Of a stretch of 64,000 nt of DNA, positions 34,378 to 43,674 are shown one piece after another (position 1 is the first letter of the stretch; every line of letters starts with the position of its first letter). This DNA is from Ideonella_A sakaiensis_A (GTDB lineage Bacteria > Pseudomonadota > Gammaproteobacteria > Burkholderiales > Burkholderiaceae_C), in contig NZ_CP182947.1 in NCBI RefSeq assembly GCF_048320135.1, positions 4,340,001-4,404,000 of the forward strand, in the 5' to 3' direction. Under the pieces are notes generated by a model, which was not told the DNA's origin, ran no database searches, and saw nothing but the letters and a program-made list of their open reading frames with translations. The position numbers and the translations under genes were made by a program.

Positions 34378-35422
34378 TCACTGGTAGTAGTCCGGTCCGC
34401 GCAGGTTGGCGTGGGCCGGGCTGGTCCATTCCGCATCCGTGTCCGGCGGCAGCTGGTCGCGGTTGTTGGCCAACAGGTCGCGCACATGGCGGTAGCGGAA
34501 GGCGCCCAGCGCCAGAGCGCGTTCGCAGGCCGACTCCAGCCGCGCCTCGCCATACCGGCGCGACAGGTTCAGCAGCCCCAGGCACGATCGGTAGCCGTGC
34601 TCGGGGTGCTTGTAGTTCTGCAGCAGCCGGGTGACGAGTTCGCCGCAGGCCATGCCGATGCGCTGGCCCCACTCGATCAGCCGCTGCGGCGTCCATTCCA
34701 GATGGGCGCGATGGGCCGCCGGCATATGGGCCTGCACCGTGGTGTAGCCGCCTCGGCGCTCGTTGCGGGCGTGGGCTGCCACGCGCTGACCGCGCAGCAG
34801 CAATTCCACGCCGTGGCGGGTGAGCCGCGCCTGCAGAACCTGACCAACCAGCGCGTGCGGCACGCTGTAACGGTGGCCCACCACCTCGACGTGGTAGTCG
34901 ATGTGGACCTTCACCGTCTTGAACCGGGCGAGTTCGTAGGGTTGGCGAGGCAGCGCCGTCAGTGTCGGGGCATCCACCTCGGCGAAGACACTGGCCCGGC
35001 TGCCGGGCAGTTTCTGGAACGGTCTGTCGTTCACGCTGGGCAGCAATTCGGTGATGGCGGCATCGACCTGAGCAACGGTGTCGAAGCGCCGGTTGCGCAG
35101 CCGTGCCAGCACCCAGCGGGTGACGACCTGGACCGAGCTCTCGGCGGTGGCCTTGTCCTTCGGCGTTCGCGGGCGCGCAGCCAGCACCGAGGTGCCGTAG
35201 TAGCGGGCGAAGTCGAGCACCGTGTCGTTGGCGCGCGGCTCGTAGCGGTCGGGCGAGGCGATGACCGCGCGCGCGTTGTCCGGCACGACCAACTGCGGCA
35301 CACCGCCGTAGAAATGCAGCGCCCGCACCATGCAGTCGATCCAGTCGTCCAGTCGCTGGGCCGGGGTGGCACAGGCGAAGACGTAACTGGAAGCCGCCAT
35401 CGCCGAGACGAACACCTGCGCG
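34378..35422 (-). pseudogene. istA: istA of the outer IS21 element, C-terminal fragment
   Basis: Carries most of the DDE integrase domain and C-terminus: VFVSAMAASSYVFACATPAQ, VPDNARAVI (second Asp), KDKATAESSVQVVTRW (catalytic Glu), then RRYGEARLESACERALALGA. The fragment starts at the insertion point of the inner element. Joining it to 38063-38541 with one copy of TGCGCG restores a continuous frame (DGARA-QVFVS). Confidence 0.9.
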
Positions 35423-35543
35423 TGGTTGGCGACAATGATCTTGGCCGGCTGACGACAACTATCTTGGCCGGTTGAGGCCGAAGCCGGCAGGTCCGGGACG
35501 CGGGGCTTACCGTGGGGTCATCGAACACGTCGAGACCCCGGAA

Positions 35544-37037
35544 ATGCCCGGCAAGAGAATCACGGACCACCAAGTGCTCAAGTACAAACAACATCGCAAC
35601 AAACTCCCGCAGGTGGCGGCCGCCGCCAAGGCGGGAATCAGCGAACGCAGTGCGCGACGCATCGAAGATGCCGGTCAACTGCCTTCGCAACGGCCAGCCA
35701 GGAGCTGGCGGACCCGATCGGATCCACTGGCCGAGGTGTGGGAGGCTGAAGTCGTCCCGCTGCTGCGGGCGGACGCGCAACTCAACGCCGTGACGCTGCT
35801 GGAGGAACTGCAGCGCCGGCATCCTGGCCAGTACGGAGGTGCCGTGCTTCGTACGCTGCAGCGCCGCGTCCGCCAGTGGCGCGCCGTGCATGGCGCCGAA
35901 CGCGACGTTTACTTCGCCCAGGAGCATCCGCCAGGCAGACTGGGACTGTCCGACTTCACCGTCGCCGACGACCTGCAGGTGAAGATCGACGGGGTCGCTT
36001 TCGATCACCGGCTGTACCAGTTCGCGCTCGCGCATTCGGGATGGCGGCACGCCGTCGTTCTCACTGAAGGCGAGAGCTTCGCCGCGTTGTCCGGCGGACT
36101 ACAGGCCGCGCTGTGGCGGCTGGGCGGGGTGCCGGAGGAGCATCGCACCGACAGCCTGTCGGCGGCGTTCAACAACCTGGCCGAGGCGCAGGAGCTGACC
36201 CGCCGGTACGAGGGTCTGTGCCAGCACTACGGCATGCGCGCGAGCCGCTGCAATCCGAGCCAGTCGCATGAGAACGGCTCCATCGAGTCGCGACACGATT
36301 CGCTCAAGACCGCGCTCGACCAGGCGTTGCGGTTGCGCGGTACCCGTCGCTTCGACGAGCGCGCCGACTACGAGGCCTTCGTCGAGACCATCGTGCAGCG
36401 ATTCAATGCCCGCGCCGTCACCCGGCTGGCCGTCGAGCGGACCATGCTACGGCCGCTGCCGGCGCGCCGCACGGCTGAGTACGAGGAGTTCCCGGCGCGG
36501 GTCAGCAAATACGCCATCTTCACCGTCAAGGGCGTGCAGTACAGCGCGCCAAGCCAACTGATCGGACACCGCCTGACGGTTCGCCAGTATGCGCAGCACA
36601 TCGAGTGCTGGCTGGGCGGCCAATGCGTGCTCGAGCGCAGCCGCGCGACCCACCGCGACGGCCAGCGGCACCCGCGCAACATCGACTATAGGCACCTGGT
36701 GGCCGCGCTCAGGCGCAAGCCCGGCGCCTTCGCCCGCTGGGTGCTGCGCGATGCGGTATTCCCCCGCGACATCTACCGCCGCACCTGGGAACGCCTGTCA
36801 GCAGCACTTGCAGAGCGCGAAGCCTGCAAGACGATCGTGGGCCTGCTCTCGTTGGCCGCCGACGGCCATGAGGCACAACTCGCCGAGGAACTTGAGCAGC
36901 TGATCGAGCTCGACCAATTGCCCGATCTGAATGCGCTGAGCGCGCTACTGAAACCGCCCATCGTCGAATTGCCGGCGGTGTCGGTGCAGTTGCCGCCGCT
37001 GCAGGACTACGACGTACTGATCGAGGTGTCGCCATGA
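35544..37037 (+). CDS. istA: IstA transposase of the inner IS21 element
   Basis: DDE transposase of 497 residues from ATG 35544 (MPGKRITDHQVLKYKQHRN); the frame is open further upstream but into the IS terminus. An N-terminal HTH (LPQVAAAAKAGISERSARR) is followed by the catalytic acids in LGLSDFTV, EEHRTDSLSAAF and SHENGSIESRH. The start of istB overlaps its stop. It differs strongly from the outer IstA, so this is a different IS21 subgroup. Confidence 0.92.
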   Translation: MPGKRITDHQVLKYKQHRNKLPQVAAAAKAGISERSARRIEDAGQLPSQRPARSWRTRSDPLAEVWEAEVVPLLRADAQLNAVTLLEELQRRHPGQYGGAVLRTLQRRVRQWRAVHGAERDVYFAQEHPPGRLGLSDFTVADDLQVKIDGVAFDHRLYQFALAHSGWRHAVVLTEGESFAALSGGLQAALWRLGGVPEEHRTDSLSAAFNNLAEAQELTRRYEGLCQHYGMRASRCNPSQSHENGSIESRHDSLKTALDQALRLRGTRRFDERADYEAFVETIVQRFNARAVTRLAVERTMLRPLPARRTAEYEEFPARVSKYAIFTVKGVQYSAPSQLIGHRLTVRQYAQHIECWLGGQCVLERSRATHRDGQRHPRNIDYRHLVAALRRKPGAFARWVLRDAVFPRDIYRRTWERLSAALAEREACKTIVGLLSLAADGHEAQLAEELEQLIELDQLPDLNALSALLKPPIVELPAVSVQLPPLQDYDVLIEVSP

Positions 37038-37852
37038 GTGCGACGACGCTGCCATCCGGGCGCCTGGCGCTGATGCTCACCGAACTGCGACTGCCCACGA
37101 TCAAGCGACTGGCCGACGACCTGTGCGCGCAGTCCGACCGTGAGGGCTGGCCCGGACATCGGCTGCTGGAAGCGCTGATGGAGCATGAGATCGCCGAGCG
37201 CGAGTTCCGCCGCATCGACCGCCACCGCGCCGAATCCTGCCTGACGCCGGACAAGCGATTGTCGAGCTTCGACTTCGCGGCGGTACCGAGCGTCTCCAAG
37301 GCTCAGGTGATGGCGTTGGCCGAAGGTCATGAGTGGATCGACCGCGGCGCCAATGTGCTGCTGTTCGGCCCGCCGGGCGTCGGCAAGAGCCATCTGGTGA
37401 GCGGGCTCGGTCACGCACTCGTCGATGCCGGGCGCCGGGTGCTGTTCACCCGGTGCAGTGACCTTGTACAGCGCCTGCAGGCGGCCCGGCGCGACCTGCG
37501 GCTGCCGCAGGAACTGGCCAGGCTCGACCGCTTCGACCTGCTGATCCTGGACGATCTGAGCTACGTTCGTCGCGATCAGGCCGAGACCTCGGTGCTGTTC
37601 GAGTTGATCGCCGAGCGATACGAACGCAAGAGCCTTGCGATCACCGCCAACACGCCGTTCTCGCAGTGGAGCGACGTGTTCGTCGACCCGGCGATGACCC
37701 TGGCCGCAGTCGACCGGCTCGTGCATCACTCGACGATCTTGGAAATGAATGTGGAGAGCTATCGCCGACGGGCGGCGCACGCGGCACAGCCCAGCGGGAG
37801 AAGGACCAACGCGAGACCGACGACAACTACAGCGACCGACCACGCAACCTGA
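37034..37852 (+). CDS. istB: IstB helper ATPase of the inner IS21 element
   Basis: 272 residues. N-terminal LRLPTIKRLADDLCAQS, Walker A GPPGVGKS at about residues 112-119, Walker B LLILDDLSYV, and sensor region ITANTPFSQWSDVF. Overlaps istA by 4 nt (ATGA). The Pro/Thr/Arg-rich tail after VESYRRR is low complexity. Confidence 0.93.
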   Translation: MSATTLPSGRLALMLTELRLPTIKRLADDLCAQSDREGWPGHRLLEALMEHEIAEREFRRIDRHRAESCLTPDKRLSSFDFAAVPSVSKAQVMALAEGHEWIDRGANVLLFGPPGVGKSHLVSGLGHALVDAGRRVLFTRCSDLVQRLQAARRDLRLPQELARLDRFDLLILDDLSYVRRDQAETSVLFELIAERYERKSLAITANTPFSQWSDVFVDPAMTLAAVDRLVHHSTILEMNVESYRRRAAHAAQPSGRRTNARPTTTTATDHAT

Positions 37853-38056
37853 GCGCGGGGAAGCCGCGGTGGACAAGTCACCTGCCCACAGGACAAGCCT
37901 GTGGACAGCCCCTGCGGGGTCCGTGACTTGCCCACCGCTCGACGACGAAGGAGATCAACAAAACCAAAACCAAGGCACCGATCAACGACAACTACGCCCA
38001 CGTTCCACCGGCCAAGATAGTTGTCGTCGAGCGGTCAGGATAGTTGACGCCGGCCA

Positions 38057-38541
38057 TGCGCGCGGGCGCCGTCGGTCAGGGGCACGGTCGGGCCGGCGAA
38101 ATCGATGAACAGCTTCTCGCCGGCGCGCCGGTGCTGACGCATCGAGCGCTTGAGCGTGCGGGCAAACGCCTTGTAGTGCTCGCAGAACTGCGTGTAGCGC
38201 CAGGTGCGGCCTTCGGGGTGGGCGGCCACGTATTCCTGCCACAACAGCATCAGCGTCATGCCCTTGCGGTCGAGTTCCCGATGGATGCAGCCCCAGTCGG
38301 GTTCGACGAATGGCTGCGAGGTGACAGCGCGAGGCAGCAACGCGTTCGACAGTTGCCGTTCATTCCAGTGTTGGACGGTCTGCCAGTCCAGGCCGGCGAC
38401 GGTGGCCAGGCTGACGTACTTGGCGACGACGCCCTTGGAGACCTTCAGGGTGGTCGCGATCTGCTCGTGCGAGAGCTTGCCGTGCCACTTCAGGCGGATG
38501 ACATCTTTGATCATGGGTAGAGAAATTCGTTGCTGGGGCAT
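38057..38541 (-). pseudogene. istA: istA of the outer IS21 element, N-terminal fragment
   Basis: From ATG 38541 (MPQQRISLPMIKDVIRLKW). Contains the DNA-binding HTH (HEQIATTLKVSKGVVAKYVS) and the start of the integrase domain with the first catalytic Asp (GEKLFIDFAGPTVPLTDGARA). It then runs into the inner IS and stops a few codons later. The counterpart is 34378-35422. Confidence 0.9.
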
Positions 38542-38649
38542 CCCGTTCCTTCGACGGCAAATCCGCCGAGGCTACGGTGCCCAGGGTTGCGTTCTCTACG
38601 CAGTGCCGTCGATGAGTCCGGGCGCCTCCTCAGGAGGCATCAAGCCGGC

Positions 38650-38807
38650 GGTCACGATCGCCGAAACAGGCGGTCACGATGCCGAATTGGTCGGTCACGT
38701 TGCCGAAACGGTCGGTCACGATGACCCGAAACGCGCGCCGGTCACGATACAACGAAATGACCGGTCACGATGCCGAAATCAGCGGTCACGATTGGCCGAA
38801 ATACGCA
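38650..38807. repeat. Seven-fold GGTCACG repeat at the outer IS right end
   Basis: GGTCACG starts at 38650, 38672, 38693, 38714, 38740, 38763 and 38783, each followed by a variant of ATGCCGAAA. Spacing is 20-26 bp (about two helical turns). The left end of the element has related GTGACC units around 33371, 33394, 33439 and 33467. These are likely IstA binding sites. The 244 bp from 38808 to the next gene contain nothing I recognise. Confidence 0.85.
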
Positions 38808-39051
38808 CCAGTCGCTGGGGCAACTGCAAAGTGGGTAGCCCAATGGCCGCAATGGAGCCAAGACCGTGGACTGGGCGTCCATCAGCGACCGACCGGAACC
38901 GCTGCGATGCGGTCGTCATGCAGTGAAGTCTCAATCCAGGAACCAGTCATCCGAATGTGATGCGATTTGCATCGCACTGGGGCGAGCTGCAGCACGATTG
39001 ATTTACGTTCGCCGATAACGAGTCCTGGCAATCTTCAATGGCGGCGTGAGG

Positions 39052-39762
39052 TCAAGGCCAATCACCGTGATTTACTGCCACCCAGCGACGCTGCGACGCG
39101 CTCAGGTGTGTGCGCATTGCTGTCTGGGCCTCCAATACGTCGCGCTTTTCCATCATTCGATAGACAGCTTCATGCTCATGCAGCGCGTCTGTCCAGGTCT
39201 GAGTGTTTTCAGCGCGTCCGCGCAGCTTGGACGAGATGGGGCTGTGGCGTTCATCGAACATGTCGCCGACGAGGCGCACGAGCACCGAATTGCCGGTGAT
39301 GGTCGCGATGCCGACGTGGAATTCCCGGTCGTGCAACCACGGCTCGCGACGTTCGAAGATTGCCAGACGCATGGCTTCGATCGATTGCGCCAGTGATCTC
39401 AGTTGCGGTGGCGTTGCCAGCGCGCAGGCCATCTCGATCACTGTGCCTTCGATCGCGTAGCGCGCTTGCATCAACTCGATCGGGCTTTCACCCATCGGGA
39501 CGGTGCTGGGGTCAGCTCGCTCTGGTGGAGCGCAAACGTATACGCCCGCGCCCATCCGGATCTCGACATTGCCCTGGATTTCCAGAGCAATCAATGCTTC
39601 TCGCACCGACGGCCGCGATACCCCCAGTTGCTGCGCCAGTTCGCGTTCAGGAGGAAGCCTGGTCCCTGGTCGGTATTCCCCGGCAAGGATCAGGCTTCGA
39701 ATCTGGTCGGCGATTCGTTGATACAGGCGCCGATTGTCATCAGGTTTGATCGGGTCGAGCAT
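39052..39762 (-). CDS. GntR-family (FadR subfamily, FCD domain) regulator
   Basis: Winged helix of the FadR type (LYQRIADQIRSLI, LPPERELAQQLGVSRPSVREA) and a helical FCD ligand domain. FCD metal-site candidates are visible in DREFHVGIA and ALHEHEAVYRMM. ATG 39762 (MLDPIKPDDNRR) has GGAGGA about 11 nt upstream; the frame is open to 39810. Divergent from the dehydrogenase gene with an inverted repeat between them. FCD regulators of this kind (UxuR, ExuR, LgoR) commonly sense hexonates or hexuronates, which fits the neighbours. Confidence 0.92.
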   Translation of the reverse strand: MLDPIKPDDNRRLYQRIADQIRSLILAGEYRPGTRLPPERELAQQLGVSRPSVREALIALEIQGNVEIRMGAGVYVCAPPERADPSTVPMGESPIELMQARYAIEGTVIEMACALATPPQLRSLAQSIEAMRLAIFERREPWLHDREFHVGIATITGNSVLVRLVGDMFDERHSPISSKLRGRAENTQTWTDALHEHEAVYRMMEKRDVLEAQTAMRTHLSASQRRWVAVNHGDWP

Positions 39763-39834
39763 GGCCTTGGATCTTCCTCCGGCCTTACCAATGGCCCGCC
39801 TTTGCGCCAAGTGTAGCGAGAAAACCCGTCGGAA

Positions 39835-39856
39835 TTGGCCTATTTTGTCAGGCCAA
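39835..39856. promoter_or_regulatory. Candidate GntR operator of the sugar-acid operon
   Basis: Perfect inverted repeat TTGGCCT (39835-39841) / AGGCCAA (39850-39856), 8-bp spacer, midway between the divergent regulator and dehydrogenase. GGCCTTACCA also occurs twice in the same intergenic region (39781 and 39876), giving further half-sites. Confidence 0.55.
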
Positions 39857-39936
39857 CTTGTATTTTTGCGTAATTGGCCTTACCATTTCGCCCGGTCACC
39901 GGATCGGCCGAGTCCCTGATGCAACGAAGGAGAGCC

Positions 39937-40947
39937 ATGCTTGCCGTCATATGTGAAACCCCGGGTCGCTTGATTGCGACGCAGCGCCCGCTGCCGACGC
40001 TTGCCGACGGTGACGTTCTGCTGCGGGTCAAGCGGGTCGGCGTATGCGGCACTGACCTGCACATCTTCAGCGGCAACCAACCCTACCTGAACTATCCGCG
40101 GGTCATGGGGCATGAACTCTCGGGCATTGTCGAACAGACGCCATCCGGCAGCCACCTGGCTGTCGGCGACACGGTTTATGTGATGCCGTACATGTCTTGT
40201 GGCCATTGCATCGCGTGCCGCCAGGGCAAGAGCAACTGCTGCGTCAACATCCAGGTGCTGGGCGTGCACCGGGATGGCGCTTTCACCGAATACCTGAGCG
40301 TGCCGCAGTCGTTCGTGCACAAGGCCGAAGGGGTCAGCCTGGATCAGGCGGCGATGGTCGAATTCCTGGCTATTGGTGCACATGCCGTGCGTCGCGGCAA
40401 TGTCTTGTCGGGGCAACGCGTTCTTGTAGTCGGTGCGGGCCCGATCGGCATGGCCGCGATGATCTTTGCGAGGTTGCGCAGTGCCACGGTCACCGCACTC
40501 GACTCACGCCAGGACCGGCTCGACTTCTGCATGCAGCATCTCGGTGTCGATGGTGCGATCGCACTCGGTGACGACGACGAGCAGCAACTGGCTGCGGCCA
40601 GTGATGGCGAGGCCTTCGACGTGGTTTTCGACGCCACCGGCAATCCACAAGCCATGGAGCGCGGCTTCAAGTTCGTTGCCCACGGCGGTACTTACGTGCT
40701 GATCTCGATCGTCGGGGCGAACATCACCTTCTCCGATCCGGAGTTCCACAAGCGGGAGACCACCTTGCTGGCCAGCCGCAATGCAACGACCGAGGATTTC
40801 GAGACGGTGCTTCGAGCGATGCGCGCCGGCGATATTCCGGACCGGGCCTTGAACACCCATCGCATGACCCTGGCCGAGGTGCCCAGCGAATTCAGCAAGC
40901 TGCTCGATCCGGCTCGCGGCGTCGTCAAGGCGATTGTTGAATGTTGA
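39937..40947 (+). CDS. Zinc-dependent alcohol dehydrogenase, L-galactonate 5-dehydrogenase (LgoD)-like
   Basis: Medium-chain dehydrogenase of 336 residues from ATG 39937, with AAGGAGAG upstream. Catalytic zinc ligands are in VCGTDLH (Cys37) and GHE (His59-Glu60). Four structural-zinc cysteines are in SCGHCIACRQGKSNCC. The Rossmann motif is VVGAGPIGMAA. Size and context match E. coli LgoD/RspB-type sugar-acid dehydrogenases: the next two genes would use D-tagaturonate and D-altronate, so oxidation of L-galactonate to D-tagaturonate is the best guess. Related family members act on L-gulonate or polyols, so the substrate is inferred. Confidence 0.8.
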   Translation: MLAVICETPGRLIATQRPLPTLADGDVLLRVKRVGVCGTDLHIFSGNQPYLNYPRVMGHELSGIVEQTPSGSHLAVGDTVYVMPYMSCGHCIACRQGKSNCCVNIQVLGVHRDGAFTEYLSVPQSFVHKAEGVSLDQAAMVEFLAIGAHAVRRGNVLSGQRVLVVGAGPIGMAAMIFARLRSATVTALDSRQDRLDFCMQHLGVDGAIALGDDDEQQLAAASDGEAFDVVFDATGNPQAMERGFKFVAHGGTYVLISIVGANITFSDPEFHKRETTLLASRNATTEDFETVLRAMRAGDIPDRALNTHRMTLAEVPSEFSKLLDPARGVVKAIVEC

Positions 40948-42110
40948 AGCCCGGCAGCAACGCCATCCTGCAGTTCGGCACCAGCCGTTTCCTGCAGGCG
41001 CACGTCGACTTGTTCGTATCGCAGGCCCTCGAAAATGGCGACGCCGGCAAGGCACTCGGCGGCATCACCGTCGTTCAGACGACGGCCGACGCGGACCGGG
41101 CACGGCGCATTGCTGCGATGGCAGGGGGCGACGGTTATCCGGTGCGCATCCGCGGAATCAGCGACGGCCAGTTGATCGATCGGACCATGACCTGCCGCAG
41201 CGTGCGCCGAGCCTTGCAGGCCGATGCAGACTGGCCGCAACTCCTGGCCATCGCCGGGAGCGAAGCTCAGGTCATGATCTCGAACACGGCCGATCGCGGA
41301 TTCCAGCTTGATGCAATCGACGGTCCGAGCCTGATCGGCAGCACGCAGCAGGTGCCGCGCAGTTTTCCGGCAAAACTGTTGGTGCTGCTGAACCACCGTT
41401 GGCAGGTCAACCCGGGCGCAGCGCTGTCGATCTTTCCCTGCGAACTGATCGAGCGCAACGGCGACGCCTTGCGAAAGCTGGTCGTCGACCTGGCCGGAAA
41501 CTGGTGCCTGCCCGATGACTTCCTCGACTGGCTGAGTGACCATTGCGTGTGGGCCAACTCGCTGGTCGACCGCATTGTCTCGGAGTCGATCGAGCCGGTG
41601 GGCGCGGTCGCCGAACCGTATGCCTTGTGGGCCATCGAACGTCAGGCGGGGTTGGTGCTGCCTTGTCTTCACAAGAGTATCGTGCTGACCGACGATCTCG
41701 CGCACTACGCGCGGTTGAAGCTGTTCCTGCTCAATGCCGGCCATACCTTCCTGGCCGAGCTGTGGTTGCGTGACGGCGGCCCCGCCGATCAGACCGTCGC
41801 TCAGGCAATGAGCGAGCCCGGGCTTCGCGATGAGCTCGAGGCGCTCTGGGCCGAGGAAATCGTGCCGTTGTTCGATGCGATGGGACAGGGCGACGCAGCT
41901 CGAAGCTATCTGGTCGAGCTGCGCGAACGCCTGATGAACCCCTTCCTCGCCCATCGGATCGGCGACATCGCGGGCAACCATGAGCAGAAGAAGCAGAGGC
42001 GTCTTGCACCGTTGCTGGCGCTAGCTGCTCAGCAGAACTTGCCATTGCCGCAGCGCAGGCTGCGCGCAGCGCTGGCCGCGCCCCATTGCTCACTCCCAAC
42101 TGTGTCATGA
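40941..42110 (+). CDS. Mannitol dehydrogenase family protein, tagaturonate/fructuronate reductase-like
   Basis: Polyol-specific long-chain dehydrogenase of 389 residues, shorter than E. coli UxaB. The N-terminal LQFGTSRFLQAHVDLFVSQA nucleotide motif and the catalytic K-x4-N-x2-H (Lys260, Asn265, His268 in RLKLFLLNAGHTF) are intact. Overlaps the previous gene by 7 nt and the altronate dehydratase gene by 4 nt. With UxaA following, the most coherent reaction is D-tagaturonate to D-altronate; mannonate/fructuronate is the alternative. Confidence 0.8.
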   Translation: MLKPGSNAILQFGTSRFLQAHVDLFVSQALENGDAGKALGGITVVQTTADADRARRIAAMAGGDGYPVRIRGISDGQLIDRTMTCRSVRRALQADADWPQLLAIAGSEAQVMISNTADRGFQLDAIDGPSLIGSTQQVPRSFPAKLLVLLNHRWQVNPGAALSIFPCELIERNGDALRKLVVDLAGNWCLPDDFLDWLSDHCVWANSLVDRIVSESIEPVGAVAEPYALWAIERQAGLVLPCLHKSIVLTDDLAHYARLKLFLLNAGHTFLAELWLRDGGPADQTVAQAMSEPGLRDELEALWAEEIVPLFDAMGQGDAARSYLVELRERLMNPFLAHRIGDIAGNHEQKKQRRLAPLLALAAQQNLPLPQRRLRAALAAPHCSLPTVS

Positions 42111-43636
42111 AAAACGCAAGCCGATCGATCATCCGGTTGAGCGACATCGACAACGTCGTCGTCGCCCGGGTGCCGCTTGACCGAGGCAATGCGCTGCAAC
42201 TGGGTGACGAAGAGCTGACGCTGCTCGATGCAGTCGATGTCGGTCACAAGCTGGCGTTGTGCGAGATTCCGGCGGGAACAGCGGTTCGAAAGTACGGCCA
42301 GACCATCGGCCTTGCCTTGCGCGATATTCGCCGCGGTGAGCATGTTCATGTGCACAACCTCGGGATGGCGAGCTCGCCAGTCGAGCATGGGTTCGGCGCG
42401 GCCTACAAGCCGACGGCGCTGATCCGGCCCGAAGCGACCTTCCAGGGCTTCGTGCGTCATGGCGGACGCGTCGGCACGCGCAACTATCTGGGCGTCATTT
42501 CGAGCGTCAATTGCTCGGCCACCGTGTGTCGGCATATCGCGCAGGCCTTCGGGAGCGAGGCGCTGCGCGAGTACGCGGCGGTCGACGGGGTGGTGGCGAT
42601 CACCCATGGTAGCGGTTGCGGGATGTCGGGCAACGGCGAGGGCCTGGAATTGCTGCGCCGCACGTTGCGGGGTTATGCCGACCACCCCAACTTCGCCGGC
42701 ATCCTGGTGATCGGCCTCGGATGCGAAGTCAATCAGGTGGCGCCGTTGGTCGAGGTGCTCGACGCTCGTGAACCCGGCCTGTTTGCTGCCTTGACGATTC
42801 AGGACGAAGGCGGTACGCGCGAAACCATCGATGCCGGCATTGCACGGCTGCGCGAGATGTTGCCGATCGCCAACCGGGCCACGCGCAGCACGGTCGGTGC
42901 CAGCCATTTGACCGTGGGTCTGCAATGTGGCGGCTCCGACGGATATTCGGGCATCAGCGCCAATCCCGCTCTGGGTGCCGCCGTCGATTTGCTCGTAGGC
43001 CATGGCGGTACAGCCATTCTGTCAGAGACACCCGAGATCTATGGTGCCGAACACCTGCTGACGGCGCGCGCCGCAACGCCGGCGGTGGCCGACCAACTGC
43101 TGGCCCGCTTGCGTTGGTGGGAACACTATACGAGCGCGCAAGGCGCAGACATGAATAACAACCCGTCGCCAGGGAACAAGGCCGGCGGCATCACCACCAT
43201 CCTGGAAAAGTCGCTCGGTGCAGTCGCCAAGGGGGGCAGCACCGGCCTGATGGCCGTCTACGGATATGCCGAGCCGGTCCGTGCCCGCGGCCTGGTGTTC
43301 ATGGACACGCCGGGTTACGACCCCGTCTCGGCGACCGGCCAGGTGGCCGGTGGTGCCAACCTGATCTGCTTCACGACGGGGCGGGGGTCGACCTATGGCT
43401 GCAAGCCGACACCATCGCTGAAACTGGCGACCAATTCGGCCTTGTTCAAGCGCATGGGCATGGACATGGACTTCGACTGCGGTGGCATTGTCGAAGGTGA
43501 GATGGGCATCGCGCAGGCTGGCGAATTGCTGTTCGAGCTGATGCTGCGCACTGCATCGGGTGCGCGGAGCAAAAGCGAGCTGCACGGCCTCGGCGACAAC
43601 GAATTTCTGCCCTGGCAACTGGGCGCGGTGATGTAG
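42107..43636 (+). CDS. uxaA: Altronate dehydratase
   Basis: Converts D-altronate to 2-keto-3-deoxygluconate. 509 residues: N-terminal SAF domain (IIRLSDIDNVVVARVPL to about residue 95), then the dehydratase core. The core carries GRVGTRNYLGVISSVNCSAT, THGSGCGM, LQCGGSDGYSGISANPALG and NNNPSPGNKAGGITTILEKS. Start is ATG 42107, in an ATGA overlap with the preceding gene. KDG kinase and aldolase genes are not in the window. Confidence 0.88.
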   Translation: MKNASRSIIRLSDIDNVVVARVPLDRGNALQLGDEELTLLDAVDVGHKLALCEIPAGTAVRKYGQTIGLALRDIRRGEHVHVHNLGMASSPVEHGFGAAYKPTALIRPEATFQGFVRHGGRVGTRNYLGVISSVNCSATVCRHIAQAFGSEALREYAAVDGVVAITHGSGCGMSGNGEGLELLRRTLRGYADHPNFAGILVIGLGCEVNQVAPLVEVLDAREPGLFAALTIQDEGGTRETIDAGIARLREMLPIANRATRSTVGASHLTVGLQCGGSDGYSGISANPALGAAVDLLVGHGGTAILSETPEIYGAEHLLTARAATPAVADQLLARLRWWEHYTSAQGADMNNNPSPGNKAGGITTILEKSLGAVAKGGSTGLMAVYGYAEPVRARGLVFMDTPGYDPVSATGQVAGGANLICFTTGRGSTYGCKPTPSLKLATNSALFKRMGMDMDFDCGGIVEGEMGIAQAGELLFELMLRTASGARSKSELHGLGDNEFLPWQLGAVM

Positions 43637-43674
43637 GCAGCGCGATCGCGGTTACCGGAGCCCGACCTCCGCAT

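Larger units (their letters stand above)
35423..38056 (+). mobile_element. Inner IS21-family element inserted in istA
   Basis: 2634 bp, ends TGGTTGGCGACAATGATC... and ...GTTGACGCCGGCCA, flanked by a direct TGCGCG duplication (35417-35422 and 38057-38062). Subterminal repeats form a perfect 20-bp inverted pair (35452-35471 with 38008-38027; ACGACAACTATCTTGGCCGG). It contains intact istA and istB on the plus strand. The 200 bp after istB are non-coding and contain a CACAGG/CCTGTG hairpin. Confidence 0.95.
33356..38807. mobile_element. Outer IS21-family element, split by a second IS21
   Basis: Ends are TGCGTATTTAGGCCAACGTG at the left and the complement of TGCGTATTTCGGCCAATCGT at the right, i.e. 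5'-TG...CA-3' as expected for IS21. CCAG flanks both sides (33352-33355 and 38808-38811), a plausible 4-bp target duplication. Genes istB and istA are on the minus strand. Multiple GTGACC/GGTCAC-type repeats fill both ends. Without the inner element and its duplicated 6 bp the element is about 2.8 kb. Confidence 0.85.

Noticed and set aside
38650..38800. Seven regularly spaced repeats considered as a CRISPR array
   Set aside because: Units are only about 16-22 bp with almost no spacers, degenerate, and lie at an IS21 terminus that has similar units at the other end.
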